A DNA stretch of 64,000 bases, taken from CADEED01 sp041395625 (GTDB taxonomy: Bacteria > Pseudomonadota > Gammaproteobacteria > Steroidobacterales > Steroidobacteraceae). Location: assembly GCA_041395625.1 (NCBI GenBank), contig JAWLAE010000002.1:930001-994000 (forward strand), given 5' to 3'. This document shows, one piece after another, positions 45,775 through 52,912 of this stretch. Made by a program: the position numbers and the translations under genes. Position 1 is the first letter of the stretch. Each line of letters begins with the position of its first letter. The notes under the pieces are model-generated. The model was given only the letters and a program-made list of their open reading frames with translations. It made no database searches and was not told the origin of the DNA.

Positions 45775-46479
45775 TTAGGCGGTATTGTCGTGCTTCCGCC
45801 TGAGGTTCTGTATGTGTTCGATGTCAGTTTCTCGCGTGACGGCAAGACGCTCTGTTTCGAGTCGCCCAACGCAGAACTGCACCCGATTGATCGACATCAA
45901 TTCTTCGGACTGCCCGCGAACGTAACCAATGAACTCGGGTATTCGAAACACGCCTCTTGGGATTTCAGTCTTGAACTCCGCTTCGCCTGTGAAGACAATT
46001 GCGGACTTGATGGTATCGGGCGGTATGAAGTCGAGCAAACGGCGTACTGCCAGCACGTGTCCGCGGTTCTGCAGTATGGGGTTCTGAAACTTGAACCGCC
46101 AATGGAATAAGACCTGCGTCCACTTTGCCTGATCCTCGTTGGCGAAAAGCCAGCCCTTGTAGTCCTTCGTTTCGATGACGAACACGCCGAAGCGAGAGAC
46201 GAGGATGTGATCAATCTGCGTAGTGCCACCTTCGAGCCGAAGGGTGATGTGGTTCATCAAGTGATAGTCGGGGGGAGCAAAGTTCGCCCGTACAACCTCG
46301 GAGAGCAGCGCTTCACCTCTATTCTGAAATGAGGCCGTTGCCGATCGGCGACTAGTCCGGATTCGGCCAATGGCGAATCCGACCGCAAGAGCGAGGCAGA
46401 TGTAGACAAGGGTTCGCTGATCCAGCTTCCACTCAACCAGAAGCCGTGAGAGGAACTGAATGATCTCGTCAAGTGACAA
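45775..46479 (-). CDS. NERD-domain protein of a cassette
   Basis: A 234-residue protein with one N-terminal membrane helix (about 21-39) and a nuclease-related domain: DYHLMNHITLRLEGGTTQIDHI, VSRFGVFVIETKDYKGWLF. NERD is a PD-(D/E)xK-like fold with D (QIDHI) and E-x-K (ETK) in the expected places. The start is TTG 46479 or downstream; the ribosome site is weak. The stop codon lies inside the GCCTAAC core of the next attC, a hallmark of cassette genes. Function may be DNA processing or defence, inferred only. Confidence 0.75.
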   Translation of the reverse strand: MSLDEIIQFLSRLLVEWKLDQRTLVYICLALAVGFAIGRIRTSRRSATASFQNRGEALLSEVVRANFAPPDYHLMNHITLRLEGGTTQIDHILVSRFGVFVIETKDYKGWLFANEDQAKWTQVLFHWRFKFQNPILQNRGHVLAVRRLLDFIPPDTIKSAIVFTGEAEFKTEIPRGVFRIPEFIGYVRGQSEELMSINRVQFCVGRLETERLAVTRETDIEHIQNLRRKHDNTA

Positions 46480-46521
46480 GGCGAGGAGCTATCGGCGGTG
46501 GCAAAAGGAAGATGTCATGCC

Positions 46522-46611
46522 GCCTAACGTCCACGCTCACCGGCGCGCGCCCGATGAGCTTTACGGAGCGCCGGCGCTCGTGAGCGCGTCCGGTGCAGCG
46601 TGCTGTTAGGC
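46522..46611 (-). other. attC site
   Basis: Minus-strand R'' GCCTAAC (46611-46605) and R' GTTAGGC (46528-46522) bound a 90-base imperfect palindrome. The stop codon of the upstream membrane-protein gene overlaps R''. Confidence 0.85.
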
Positions 46612-46971
46612 TGCTTTGGCGACATTGAGTAGCCACCATAACGGCCCAAAAAAACCAGCGGCGAGGAACAAAAGCAAGAATAGAGCCGCCCACCAACGTG
46701 CGACAGCGTTCAGCGGAGGCACATGCCTCCCAAGCCAACTGTCAGACCTGAGCGTTCCCTTCGTGGGCTCAAACCAGGAAGCAGCACAAAGAAGGCCCCA
46801 CGCGACCACCATAAGCGGGAGGACGACAGCGACTGACGCCGTGACGGATGCACGTTCGCCAAGGAGTCCGGAGGCCCCCATTACGATGAATGCCAGTACC
46901 GACGTCCCGCCTAGCCACCAGCGATACGGGTAGAGCTTGGTTGCTTTGGACTCCCAGAATGCGGGGGACAT
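46606..46971 (-). CDS. Membrane protein of a cassette
   Basis: A 121-residue protein with three to four hydrophobic helices (WWLGGTSVLAFIVMGASGLLG, VTASVAVVLPLMVVAWGLLCAASWF, WWAALFLLLFLAAGFFGPLWWLL). No motif identifies a function. Its start is nine bases after the preceding attC core and its TAA stop is part of the next attC core, so it is a complete one-gene cassette. Confidence 0.65.
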   Translation of the reverse strand: MSPAFWESKATKLYPYRWWLGGTSVLAFIVMGASGLLGERASVTASVAVVLPLMVVAWGLLCAASWFEPTKGTLRSDSWLGRHVPPLNAVARWWAALFLLLFLAAGFFGPLWWLLNVAKAA

Positions 46972-46980
46972 ACCAGAGCA

Positions 46981-47046
46981 GCCTAACGCTCGCGCTCAAC
47001 GGCACGCCCGGCGGAGCGCGATGTCCGTTGCTGCGCATTGTTATAC
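46981..47046 (-). other. attC site belonging to repeat cassette copy A
   Basis: A 66-base site with R'' GTATAAC (47046-47040) and R' GTTAGGC (46987-46981), near-identical to the sites at 48110-48175 and 49495-49560. Confidence 0.85.
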
Positions 47047-47384
47047 ATTCGCCACCTGACGTCTCCGAAGCCGCCTGAACTGACAACGTCATACATTACG
47101 CTGACGACGGGCGACGTTCAACGAAGGGAGCATAACTGAGAGCGGCGAGCGATCCGGCGGCTACTTCGCCAGCGGCGCGGTCGCATCTCGTGCTCGCCGA
47201 AGCCGGTCACCTGCCCCACTTGTGCCGCAGATTGGGCTGGCGGCGGATGCAACAGCAGGCGAAGACGTGGAGCCCACTGGCGATGACGCGCGCCACGAAA
47301 ACGGAGAGTCGTGGAGACGCGACGGGAATGACACGACAAGCTCGATCGAGCGATCGCGATGACAGGTTTCCGCAACTTTAGAAT
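47047..47384 (-). repeat. ORF-less repeat cassette, copy A
   Basis: About 340 bases, closely similar to copies at 48176-48500 and 49561-49897. Each is followed by the same attC type. Open frames exist on the minus strand, but start codons and stops are not conserved between copies. A perfect GCTCGATCGAGC palindrome is shared by all three. Confidence 0.8.
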
Positions 47385-47472
47385 GTATAACGTTGTAGAT
47401 GAGCGCCGCGGGCACGACGCCATAGATGTGACACTTTATCGTTCACGCGTGCGCTCGATCGACTTGTTAGAC
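47385..47472 (-). other. attC site of the toxin-antitoxin cassette
   Basis: R'' GTCTAAC (47472-47466) and R' GTTATAC (47391-47385) bound 88 bases. R'' is complementary to the start of the same cassette (GTTAGAC at 48116-48110), as expected if the cassette once circularised. Confidence 0.8.
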
Positions 47473-47482
47473 CCGCGGCGCC

Positions 47483-47755
47483 TCACGCAACATCCGCTAG
47501 CATCGCAGGATTCTTAGCCGCGATAAGTATCAACGTGCGAGCCGCACCCGATGGCGCACGACGGCCCTGCTCCCACTCCTGTAGCGTGCGAATGGAGACA
47601 CCCAAAAGGCGTGCGAACTCCGACTGTGAGAGGCCGGTCCTTTCACGCACGTCGGCGACAGCTGGCACCTTGGTGACGCGCCCATGGTCGCCGCGCTTAA
47701 TCTCACGGATGCCTTCAAGAATCTCTGCACCGATGTTGCGCTTAGTCTTAGCCAT
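47483..47755 (-). CDS. higA: XRE-family antitoxin (HigA/NadS-like)
   Basis: A 90-residue protein with a C-terminal helix-turn-helix: LSQSEFARLLGVSIRTLQEWEQGRRAP (about residues 42-68). Its ATG overlaps the toxin stop by eight bases. The toxin-first order with an HTH antitoxin is the HigBA/NadS arrangement. It should bind the palindrome in the promoter and neutralise the toxin. Confidence 0.87.
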   Translation of the reverse strand: MAKTKRNIGAEILEGIREIKRGDHGRVTKVPAVADVRERTGLSQSEFARLLGVSIRTLQEWEQGRRAPSGAARTLILIAAKNPAMLADVA

Positions 47756-48059
47756 CTATTTCCTCCCGAATCTGTCGCAGGACGTTGGCAGGAATGCTTT
47801 CCGTTACGTTCTTCGCATAGATCGTCAGCATCCAGATCTCGCCTTGATGCGTGCGCGCGTAATAAATGACACGAACACCACCGCTCTTACCGCGTCCGGC
47901 AATGCCCCAGCGCACCTTCCGGACCCCACCAGTACCTCTAACGAGCTTTCCAGCTGCAGGATCACTCGCGAGTGTCCACTGCAGTGCTGCGTAGTCGTCG
48001 TCGCTCAGGTACTCACCGATCAAGCGTGTAAAGAGCTTGGTCTCGATGAAGGTGAGCAT
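47748..48059 (-). CDS. higB: RelE/HigB-like toxin
   Basis: A 103-residue RelE-superfamily protein. Recognisable parts are the N-terminal helices FTRLIGEYLSDDDYAALQWTL, the core GGVRKVRWGIAGRGKSGGVRVIYYA with the basic cluster, and the final strand IWMLTIYAKN. Family members cut ribosome-bound mRNA. ATG lies only six bases after the -10 box of its promoter, so the mRNA may be leaderless. It is one of the few cassettes here with its own strong promoter. Confidence 0.87.
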   Translation of the reverse strand: MLTFIETKLFTRLIGEYLSDDDYAALQWTLASDPAAGKLVRGTGGVRKVRWGIAGRGKSGGVRVIYYARTHQGEIWMLTIYAKNVTESIPANVLRQIREEIDG

Positions 48060-48065
48060 GTCGCG

Positions 48066-48093
48066 ATTATACGTCTTTGACGTATAGTGTCAA
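48066..48093 (-). promoter_or_regulatory. Near-consensus promoter with palindromic operator of higBA
   Basis: On the minus strand TTGACA (48093-48088) and TATAAT (48071-48066) are separated by 16 bases. A TATACGTC/GACGTATA palindrome with an AAA centre (48086-48068) overlaps the spacer and -10, an ideal autorepressor site for the XRE antitoxin. Transcription should start at about 48059-48060, at the toxin ATG. Confidence 0.85.
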
Positions 48094-48109
48094 GCGCGAT
48101 GCTATGGGG

Positions 48110-48175
48110 GTCTAACGCTCGCGCTCAACGGCACGCCCGGCGGAGCGCGATGTCCGTTGCAGCGCATTGTTATAC
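48110..48175 (-). other. attC site belonging to repeat cassette copy B
   Basis: A 66-base site with R'' GTATAAC (48175-48169) and R' GTTAGAC (48116-48110); the body is identical in type to those at 46981 and 49495. Confidence 0.83.
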
Positions 48176-48500
48176 ATTCGCCACCTGACGTCTCCGAAGC
48201 CGCCCGAACCGACGACGCCATACATTACGCCGGCGCCGAGCGACGTTCAACGAAGGGAACATCACCGAGTGCGGCGAGCGATCCGGCGGCTGCTTTGCCA
48301 GCGGCGGGGTCGCATCTCGTGCTCGCCGAAGCAGGTCACCTGCCCCACTCGTGCTGCAGATTGGGCTGGCGGCGGTTGCAACGGCAAGCGAAGACGTGAA
48401 GCCCACTGGCGATGACGCGCGCCGCGAAAACGGAGAGTCGTGGAGACGCGACGGGAATGACACGACAAGCTCGATCGAGCGGTCGCCCTGACAGGTTTCC
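48176..48500 (-). repeat. ORF-less repeat cassette, copy B (5' truncated)
   Basis: Aligned with copies A and C except that its first about 25 bases are missing. In their place the sequence passes directly into the tail of a different attC (48501). It lacks the GTTATAC boundary, so it was probably created by deletion or aberrant recombination. Confidence 0.75.
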
Positions 48501-48618
48501 GTTTGAGCTAAGCGGGCGACAGCGGCGTGGCGGCTGGCCCGCGAGGAGCAAGATACCTTCAGCGCATCGCAGGCCAGGCGCCATGCCGCTGGCGCTCCGC
48601 TTGAGCGAGGGGTTAGGC
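48501..48618 (-). other. attC site truncated at the crossover point
   Basis: R'' GCCTAAC (48618-48612) is followed by a 118-base element ending CGCTTAGCTCAAAC, the usual run-up to R', but the GTT core is absent and repeat copy B begins there. Confidence 0.65.
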
Positions 48619-49014
48619 CGCACTTTCACGCCTCGCGAGAAGCGAGACTGTTGGCCACGACACAGCCGCTCCAAGTGGACCGAAGAGCACGAGGTTCCAC
48701 ATGGGGGCAAAGAGCAGGCCGAGAGCCGCAGTCGACGATTGCGGCGCGACAAAGGCGCTGTAGTACCAGAACAGGTCGACGCCGAAGGTAGCGAGAGAAG
48801 CGCCAACTGCCGGGGCAGGTTGCCCCTTGAGTATGGCAAGCCCTGCCCAAACTGCATACGGAACTAGCGACCACAGAAGCAAGCCGCCTAGGAATGCAGC
48901 ACCGGCAATGGTCAGTTCGCCTTCAGCTTGGAAGACAACGGTATTGATATGAAGCAGTGCACCCAGCACGAACACGGCAACCGTTGTTCTCGCAGCGAGC
49001 CTGTGCGTTCGCAT
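48613..49014 (-). CDS. Four-helix membrane protein of a cassette
   Basis: A 133-residue protein with four hydrophobic segments (VAVFVLGALLHINTVVF, AAFLGGLLLWSLVPYAVWAGLAIL, VGASLATFGVDLFWYYSAF, LGLLFAPMWNLVLFGPLGAAVSW). No known family is recognised. It starts six bases after the R' core of the 49020-49079 attC, and its TAA stop lies inside the next GCCTAAC. Confidence 0.65.
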   Translation of the reverse strand: MRTHRLAARTTVAVFVLGALLHINTVVFQAEGELTIAGAAFLGGLLLWSLVPYAVWAGLAILKGQPAPAVGASLATFGVDLFWYYSAFVAPQSSTAALGLLFAPMWNLVLFGPLGAAVSWPTVSLLARRESAA

Positions 49015-49019
49015 GTGCG

Positions 49020-49079
49020 GCCTAACGCTTGAGTTAAGCCGTGCCGCGAAGCGGCATCGGCTTGAACGAATTGTTAGGC
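49020..49079 (-). other. Canonical 60-bp attC site
   Basis: R'' GCCTAAC (49079-49073), AATTCGTTCAAGC, a GCCGCTTCGCGGC loop, GCTTAACTCAAGC and R' GTTAGGC (49026-49020). From memory this closely matches the classic attC of mobile-integron aadA cassettes. It belongs to the VOC cassette. Confidence 0.9.
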
Positions 49080-49098
49080 CGCGTACCGAGTGACTGAA

Positions 49099-49482
49099 TC
49101 ATTGGGTAATGCGGAATACCGCCTCCACGTTGTGACCGTCAGGGTCAAGGACGAATGCTGAGTAATAGTCTTTTGCATAGTAAGGCCGCAAGCCTGGAGC
49201 ACCATTGTCCCGGCCGCCAGCGGCTAAAGCAGCGGCATGGAATGCCTCAACCGCCGATTGGCTGGCCGCAGAGAATGCAAAATGCAGAGGGGTTGTCACG
49301 CGGCTGCCACTGCGGATGCAGAATGTCGGGTTGGGTGACGTGCTAAATCCGAGTGTTTGTCCGCCAGCCAGGTTGTTTGCGTTGCGATAGATAAGATCAA
49401 GACCTAGCGGCGCCAATGCGCGCAGATAGAACGCCTCGCTACGGGCTAGGTCAGCTACAGTAATGTCAAGGTGATCGATCAT
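49099..49482 (-). CDS. VOC-family (glyoxalase/bleomycin-resistance-like) cassette protein
   Basis: A 127-residue single VOC-module pair: MIDHLDITVADLARSEAFYLRAL at the start and YYSAFVLDPDGHNVEAVFR at the end, with metal-ligand candidates H4 and E121. Similar small proteins include dioxygenase-like, glyoxalase-like and drug-binding members; resistance cannot be concluded. It is a complete cassette with a canonical attC. Confidence 0.78.
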   Translation of the reverse strand: MIDHLDITVADLARSEAFYLRALAPLGLDLIYRNANNLAGGQTLGFSTSPNPTFCIRSGSRVTTPLHFAFSAASQSAVEAFHAAALAAGGRDNGAPGLRPYYAKDYYSAFVLDPDGHNVEAVFRITQ

Positions 49483-49494
49483 CTGTCTTTAGCG

Positions 49495-49560
49495 GCCTAA
49501 CGCTCGCGCTCAACGGCACGCCCGGCGGAGCGCGATGTCCGTTGCAGCGCATTGTTATAC
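49495..49560 (-). other. attC site belonging to repeat cassette copy C
   Basis: R'' GTATAAC (49560-49554) and R' GTTAGGC (49501-49495); 66 bases, same type as at 46981 and 48110. Confidence 0.85.
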
Positions 49561-49897
49561 ATTCGCCACCTGACGTCTCCGAAGCCGCCTGAACTGACAA
49601 CGCCATACATTACGCCGGCGCCGACCGACGTTCAACGAAGGGAACATAACCGGCAGCGGTGATCGATCCGGCAGCTGCTTCGCCAGCGGCGCGGTCGCAT
49701 TTCGAGCTTATCGAAGCCGGGAACGTGCCCCTCTCGCGCTCCGGCTCGGGCTTGCGGACATCGCAACGACAGCCGAAGACGTGAAGTCACCTGGCGATGA
49801 CGCGCGCCGCGAAAACGGAAAGTAGTGAAGACGCGACGCGAATGACACGACAAGCTCGATCGAGCGGTCGCCATGACAGGTTTCCGCAACTTTAGAA
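49561..49897 (-). repeat. ORF-less repeat cassette, copy C
   Basis: The full-length copy whose body begins directly after GTTATAC (49904-49898) and ends at the 49495-49560 attC. The middle third diverges from copy A more than the ends. The only fair ATG frame is missing in A and B. I see no conserved gene. Confidence 0.8.
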
Positions 49898-49988
49898 TGT
49901 ATAACGTGCCCGGTAACCGGCGCGCGCAGGCCAACCCACGCACATGGCGGCACGTCCGCGCGCGTCCGCGTTGACCGGGGGGTTAGTT
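49898..49988 (-). other. attC site
   Basis: R'' AACTAAC (49988-49982) overlaps the upstream gene's stop; R' GTTATAC is at 49904-49898. The 91-base body is a GC-rich imperfect palindrome. Confidence 0.75.
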
Positions 49989-50270
49989 GGCATCGTGCGA
50001 GGCAACAAGTTCCATTTCCACGGAGCCCAGTGCCACACCATTAGACTCGCTTCGTCCATTACCGCGCTCCCACCACTTCCAGACCCAGGCAGACCCTTGG
50101 TCGTCGATTTCCTCGACCTTGAAGATCTCGCCAATCATTGAGCGTACGTCGTCGACTTCGTCTTTGGGCAACTTGGCCAAAAACGCAGGGTCGATCGTGA
50201 TAACGCGCACCGAGTCACCGACACAAACTGGATTACCCCTGCAGTCCCGAGCTGAGCGCTTGTCGTTCAT
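49983..50270 (-). CDS. Small hypothetical protein, first cassette of the array
   Basis: A 95-residue soluble protein with a KOW/SH3-like pattern: GNPVCVGDSVRVITID near residue 12-27, MIGEIFKVEEIDDQGSAWVWKWWE, and VEMELVASHD. It resembles small proteins that bind nucleic acid or act as cassettes of unknown function. It begins six bases after GTTAGTT (50282-50276), whose complement AACTAAC closes the cassette at 49988-49982. Confidence 0.62.
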   Translation of the reverse strand: MNDKRSARDCRGNPVCVGDSVRVITIDPAFLAKLPKDEVDDVRSMIGEIFKVEEIDDQGSAWVWKWWERGNGRSESNGVALGSVEMELVASHDAN

Positions 50271-50282
50271 ATGCCAACTAAC

Positions 50283-50736
50283 TTGATTTAGAAGTGCGAT
50301 TCATGACGGATAACCTACCACGGTGACGAATAACCTGGAATACAGCCGAGCCACAAGTCCTTGTCCCAAAACACTATTTGTCGGCCGCCGAACATAAAGC
50401 CAGCATTAAATGCGACTGCTAAACCGGCAAACACCATGCCGTCGCCCTCCGTCTAACTCGCCACCAACCGCGACTTGCCGATCCCACTCTCACCGCGACG
50501 CTGATGCTGGGTGCGCGCGTCGTGCGAGCCCGCGAGGCGAACGCGTGGAGAGCGCCGTCTCCCGGGCGCGGGGCGCTCCTGTTCCTGTATCAGATCAACC
50601 GCTTCGTACGGGGGAAGATGCGCCCCGCGTCCGGGAGCGGGACCGCCGACAATCGCGCAGCGATTGTCGAAGCGCGCTCGACCCGCGTTCGCCTCGCGGG
50701 CTTGCACGGCGCGCCGCACTCAAAACCAGCCGCGCA
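50283..50736. other. Gene-free region at the integron-proximal end
   Basis: No integrase or attI can be recognised. On the minus strand a fragment reads GESGIGKSRLVAS, a Walker A remnant of an AAA-type ATPase, ending at 50453. A large imperfect inverted repeat fills 50511-50719. The remainder is featureless. Confidence 0.5.
50511..50719. repeat. Large imperfect inverted repeat with nested palindromes
   Basis: Outer arms 50511-50545 and 50684-50719 match with a 25-base core at 24/25. Inner arms 50559-50576 and 50620-50637 match 17/18. A perfect GACAATCGC-GCA-GCGATTGTC hairpin lies near 50648-50668. Direct folding or an inverted duplication of a dispersed repeat are both possible. Confidence 0.7.
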
Positions 50737-52911
50737 CTACACCCGATGACGAATCTCGAAACAGACATGTATCCGCGGATTCCTGACGAAGTCCCGCGGA
50801 ATAGTCACCCGCGTGATATCAGTTACCGCATAACGCTCCCCCAAGGTCGGGTCCAGCTTGAAACGCTGCGCATTGCACGAGAACACCAGCAATCCAGTCG
50901 GCGCCAGTAGCGCCATGCAACGATGGATCAGATCTACGTGATCACGCTCGACATCCAGTACGTCCTGCATCCGCTTGCTGTTGGAAAACGTCGGCGGATC
51001 GAGAAAGATCAGATCGTAGCGCGCCCGCGCAGCCACCGCGCCTTTCAACCAGCCGATGCAGTCATCCTGTATGAATTCGTGCTCGCGCCCCGACAGGCCG
51101 TTGACCGTGAGATTGCGCTGCGCCCAGTCAAGGTAGGTAGCCGACATGTCTATCGTCGTCGTGGAGCGCGCGCGTCCCGCCGCCGCGTAGACCGTCGCCG
51201 TTCCGGTATACGCGAACAGGTTCAAAAACCGTTTGCGCACCGCCGCGGTGCGTAGCCGCGCGCGCGTCAGCCGATGATCGAGAAACAGCCCCGTGTCGAG
51301 GTAGTCGGTGAAGTTCACGTGGAACTGCAAACCCGCCTCCTCTACCAACACGAACTGTCTGGCTTCGGCGAGCTTCTGATATTGGTCACCGCGCGCAGTC
51401 TTGCGCCGCATGCGCAAGTGAATGCGCTCGGCCGGCACGCCGGTCGCGCCGGGCAGCGCGGCCAGCGCTTCGTTGCGCCGACGCACGACCGCCTCGGCTT
51501 CGATGGTTGCCGGCGCGGCATATTCCTGCACATAGAGCCAGACGCGCTCGCTGCCCGCCTCAGCATAGCGATCGATGGCAAAAGAATACTCGGGCATGTC
51601 GGCATCGTAGAGCCGATAACAACTCACCGCCTCGCGCTTTACCCAGGGCGCCAGCAGCTTGATGTTCTTGGCCAGCCGATTGGCGAACATCCTGGCGCCG
51701 GCCGACTCGGCAAAGGCGGGCTCGATGCGTGCTGTCTGCGACTTGTGGATCAGCGCACGCGACTGTTCGGGCGTCACGTGCACCCGCAACAGCCGACACT
51801 CGAGCGCACCATTCCAGACCGTGTGAACGCGCTCGGCGCGGATGCCGAGCTCCAGACCGAGATCGGCGCTCCCGGCGAGCACCGCCGCCTGCCAGCCATT
51901 GAAATGATCTCGCAGCGTACTACCCAGTTCGCGCATCAACTGCGCCGCGCGTTCCCGGTCCTCCAGTCGTACGCCATACGGTGGGTTCACAGCCAGAAAG
52001 CCGGACTGCGGGGTCATCGGCCGCGCGCCGGCCAGCGGCACGGCATCAAACTGCAAACCATGTTGAAATCCGGCACGCGCCGCGTTGGTGCGCGCGATCT
52101 GCAACACGCGTTGATCGGCATCGAGCCCACGCATGGGGCCGGGCAATGGCCGCTCGCGTGCGATCGCCGCAGCGCGCACGCGCTGCCACAGCTCGGGTTG
52201 ATGGCCGAGCCAGCCGAGGAAACCGAAATAGTCCCGCGGCAGACCAGGCGCGCGCCGTGCGGCGATCAGCGCCGCCTCGATCACCAGCGTGCCGGCACCA
52301 CACATCGGATCGAGGAACTCGACACCCTGCTCGCACTGCGCTGGCCAGCCTGCCCGTACTAACAAGCCGGCCGCCAGGTTCTCGCGCAACGGCGCCTCGC
52401 CCGCCTCGGTGCGATAGCCGCGGCGATGCAGGCCTTCGCCCGCCAGATCGATCGAAATGACTATCTTGCGACCGTTGGCGTGGGCGTGCACGCGTACCGA
52501 CGGGCGTTCGACGGTGACATTGGGGCGCGCGCCGGTCGCCTCACGCAAACTGTCGCAGATTGCATCCTTGAGGCGCAGCGCGCCAAAGCCGGAATGCGTG
52601 ATGGTCGGGTGTCGCCCGCTGAAATCGCAGGCCAGGGTGCCGTGTGCGTCCACATGCTCAGTCCACGGCACGGCGCGTGCACCGTGATAGAACTGCGCTT
52701 CATCAGCCGCTTCGTAGTCGGCAACGACCAGGAACAAGCGGCTGGCCAGCCGCGACTCCAGACAAATGCGATACGCCGTCTCGAGGGTGCCCTTGAGATC
52801 CACGCCAACAGTACGCTCGCGCACCTCGGTCGCTCCCAGTTCCACCAGTTCGCGGGCTAACAGATCGCCGAAGCCGCGCGGCGCGCTGGCGATCAGGCGC
52901 AGCTCGTTCAT
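50737..52911 (-). CDS. rlmL: Bifunctional 23S rRNA methyltransferase RlmKL
   Basis: ATG 52911 gives 724 residues. A THUMP RNA-binding domain (about 40-150) is followed by the RlmL methyltransferase (SAM block FLDPMCGAGTLVIEAAL near 200 and NPPYG near 312; makes m2G2445) and the RlmK methyltransferase (LNLFAYTGTATVYAA and DPPTFSNS; makes m7G2069). Both act on 23S rRNA before final 50S assembly. The fused form is the gammaproteobacterial arrangement. The gene starts one base after the exonuclease stop. Confidence 0.95.
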   Translation of the reverse strand: MNELRLIASAPRGFGDLLARELVELGATEVRERTVGVDLKGTLETAYRICLESRLASRLFLVVADYEAADEAQFYHGARAVPWTEHVDAHGTLACDFSGRHPTITHSGFGALRLKDAICDSLREATGARPNVTVERPSVRVHAHANGRKIVISIDLAGEGLHRRGYRTEAGEAPLRENLAAGLLVRAGWPAQCEQGVEFLDPMCGAGTLVIEAALIAARRAPGLPRDYFGFLGWLGHQPELWQRVRAAAIARERPLPGPMRGLDADQRVLQIARTNAARAGFQHGLQFDAVPLAGARPMTPQSGFLAVNPPYGVRLEDRERAAQLMRELGSTLRDHFNGWQAAVLAGSADLGLELGIRAERVHTVWNGALECRLLRVHVTPEQSRALIHKSQTARIEPAFAESAGARMFANRLAKNIKLLAPWVKREAVSCYRLYDADMPEYSFAIDRYAEAGSERVWLYVQEYAAPATIEAEAVVRRRNEALAALPGATGVPAERIHLRMRRKTARGDQYQKLAEARQFVLVEEAGLQFHVNFTDYLDTGLFLDHRLTRARLRTAAVRKRFLNLFAYTGTATVYAAAGRARSTTTIDMSATYLDWAQRNLTVNGLSGREHEFIQDDCIGWLKGAVAARARYDLIFLDPPTFSNSKRMQDVLDVERDHVDLIHRCMALLAPTGLLVFSCNAQRFKLDPTLGERYAVTDITRVTIPRDFVRNPRIHVCFEIRHRV

Positions 52912-52912
52912 C

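Larger units (their letters stand above)
44238..45780 (-). other. attC site interrupted by an IS1111-type insertion
   Basis: The R'' end GCCTAAC (45780-45774, minus strand) overlaps the NERD gene stop codon; the R' end GTTATGC lies at 44244-44238. The remaining attC arm at about 44238-44329 keeps complementary blocks (GCCGTTGCCCG / CGGGCG-type). Between them is the whole IS. Without the IS, the site would be about 110 bases. Confidence 0.65.

Noticed and set aside
47118..47423. Minus-strand open frames of 80-100 codons in the repeat cassettes.
   Set aside because: Start codons are not shared by the three copies, stops differ, and changes fall in all codon positions.
46981..49988. Regularly spaced repeats that could look like a CRISPR array.
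   Set aside because: The repeats are 60-118 bp, imperfect palindromes of different types with gene-sized spacers, which fits attC and not CRISPR.
50410..50910. A 166-codon plus-strand frame over the inverted repeat.
   Set aside because: It is made of repeat arms and antisense rlmKL, with no coding character.
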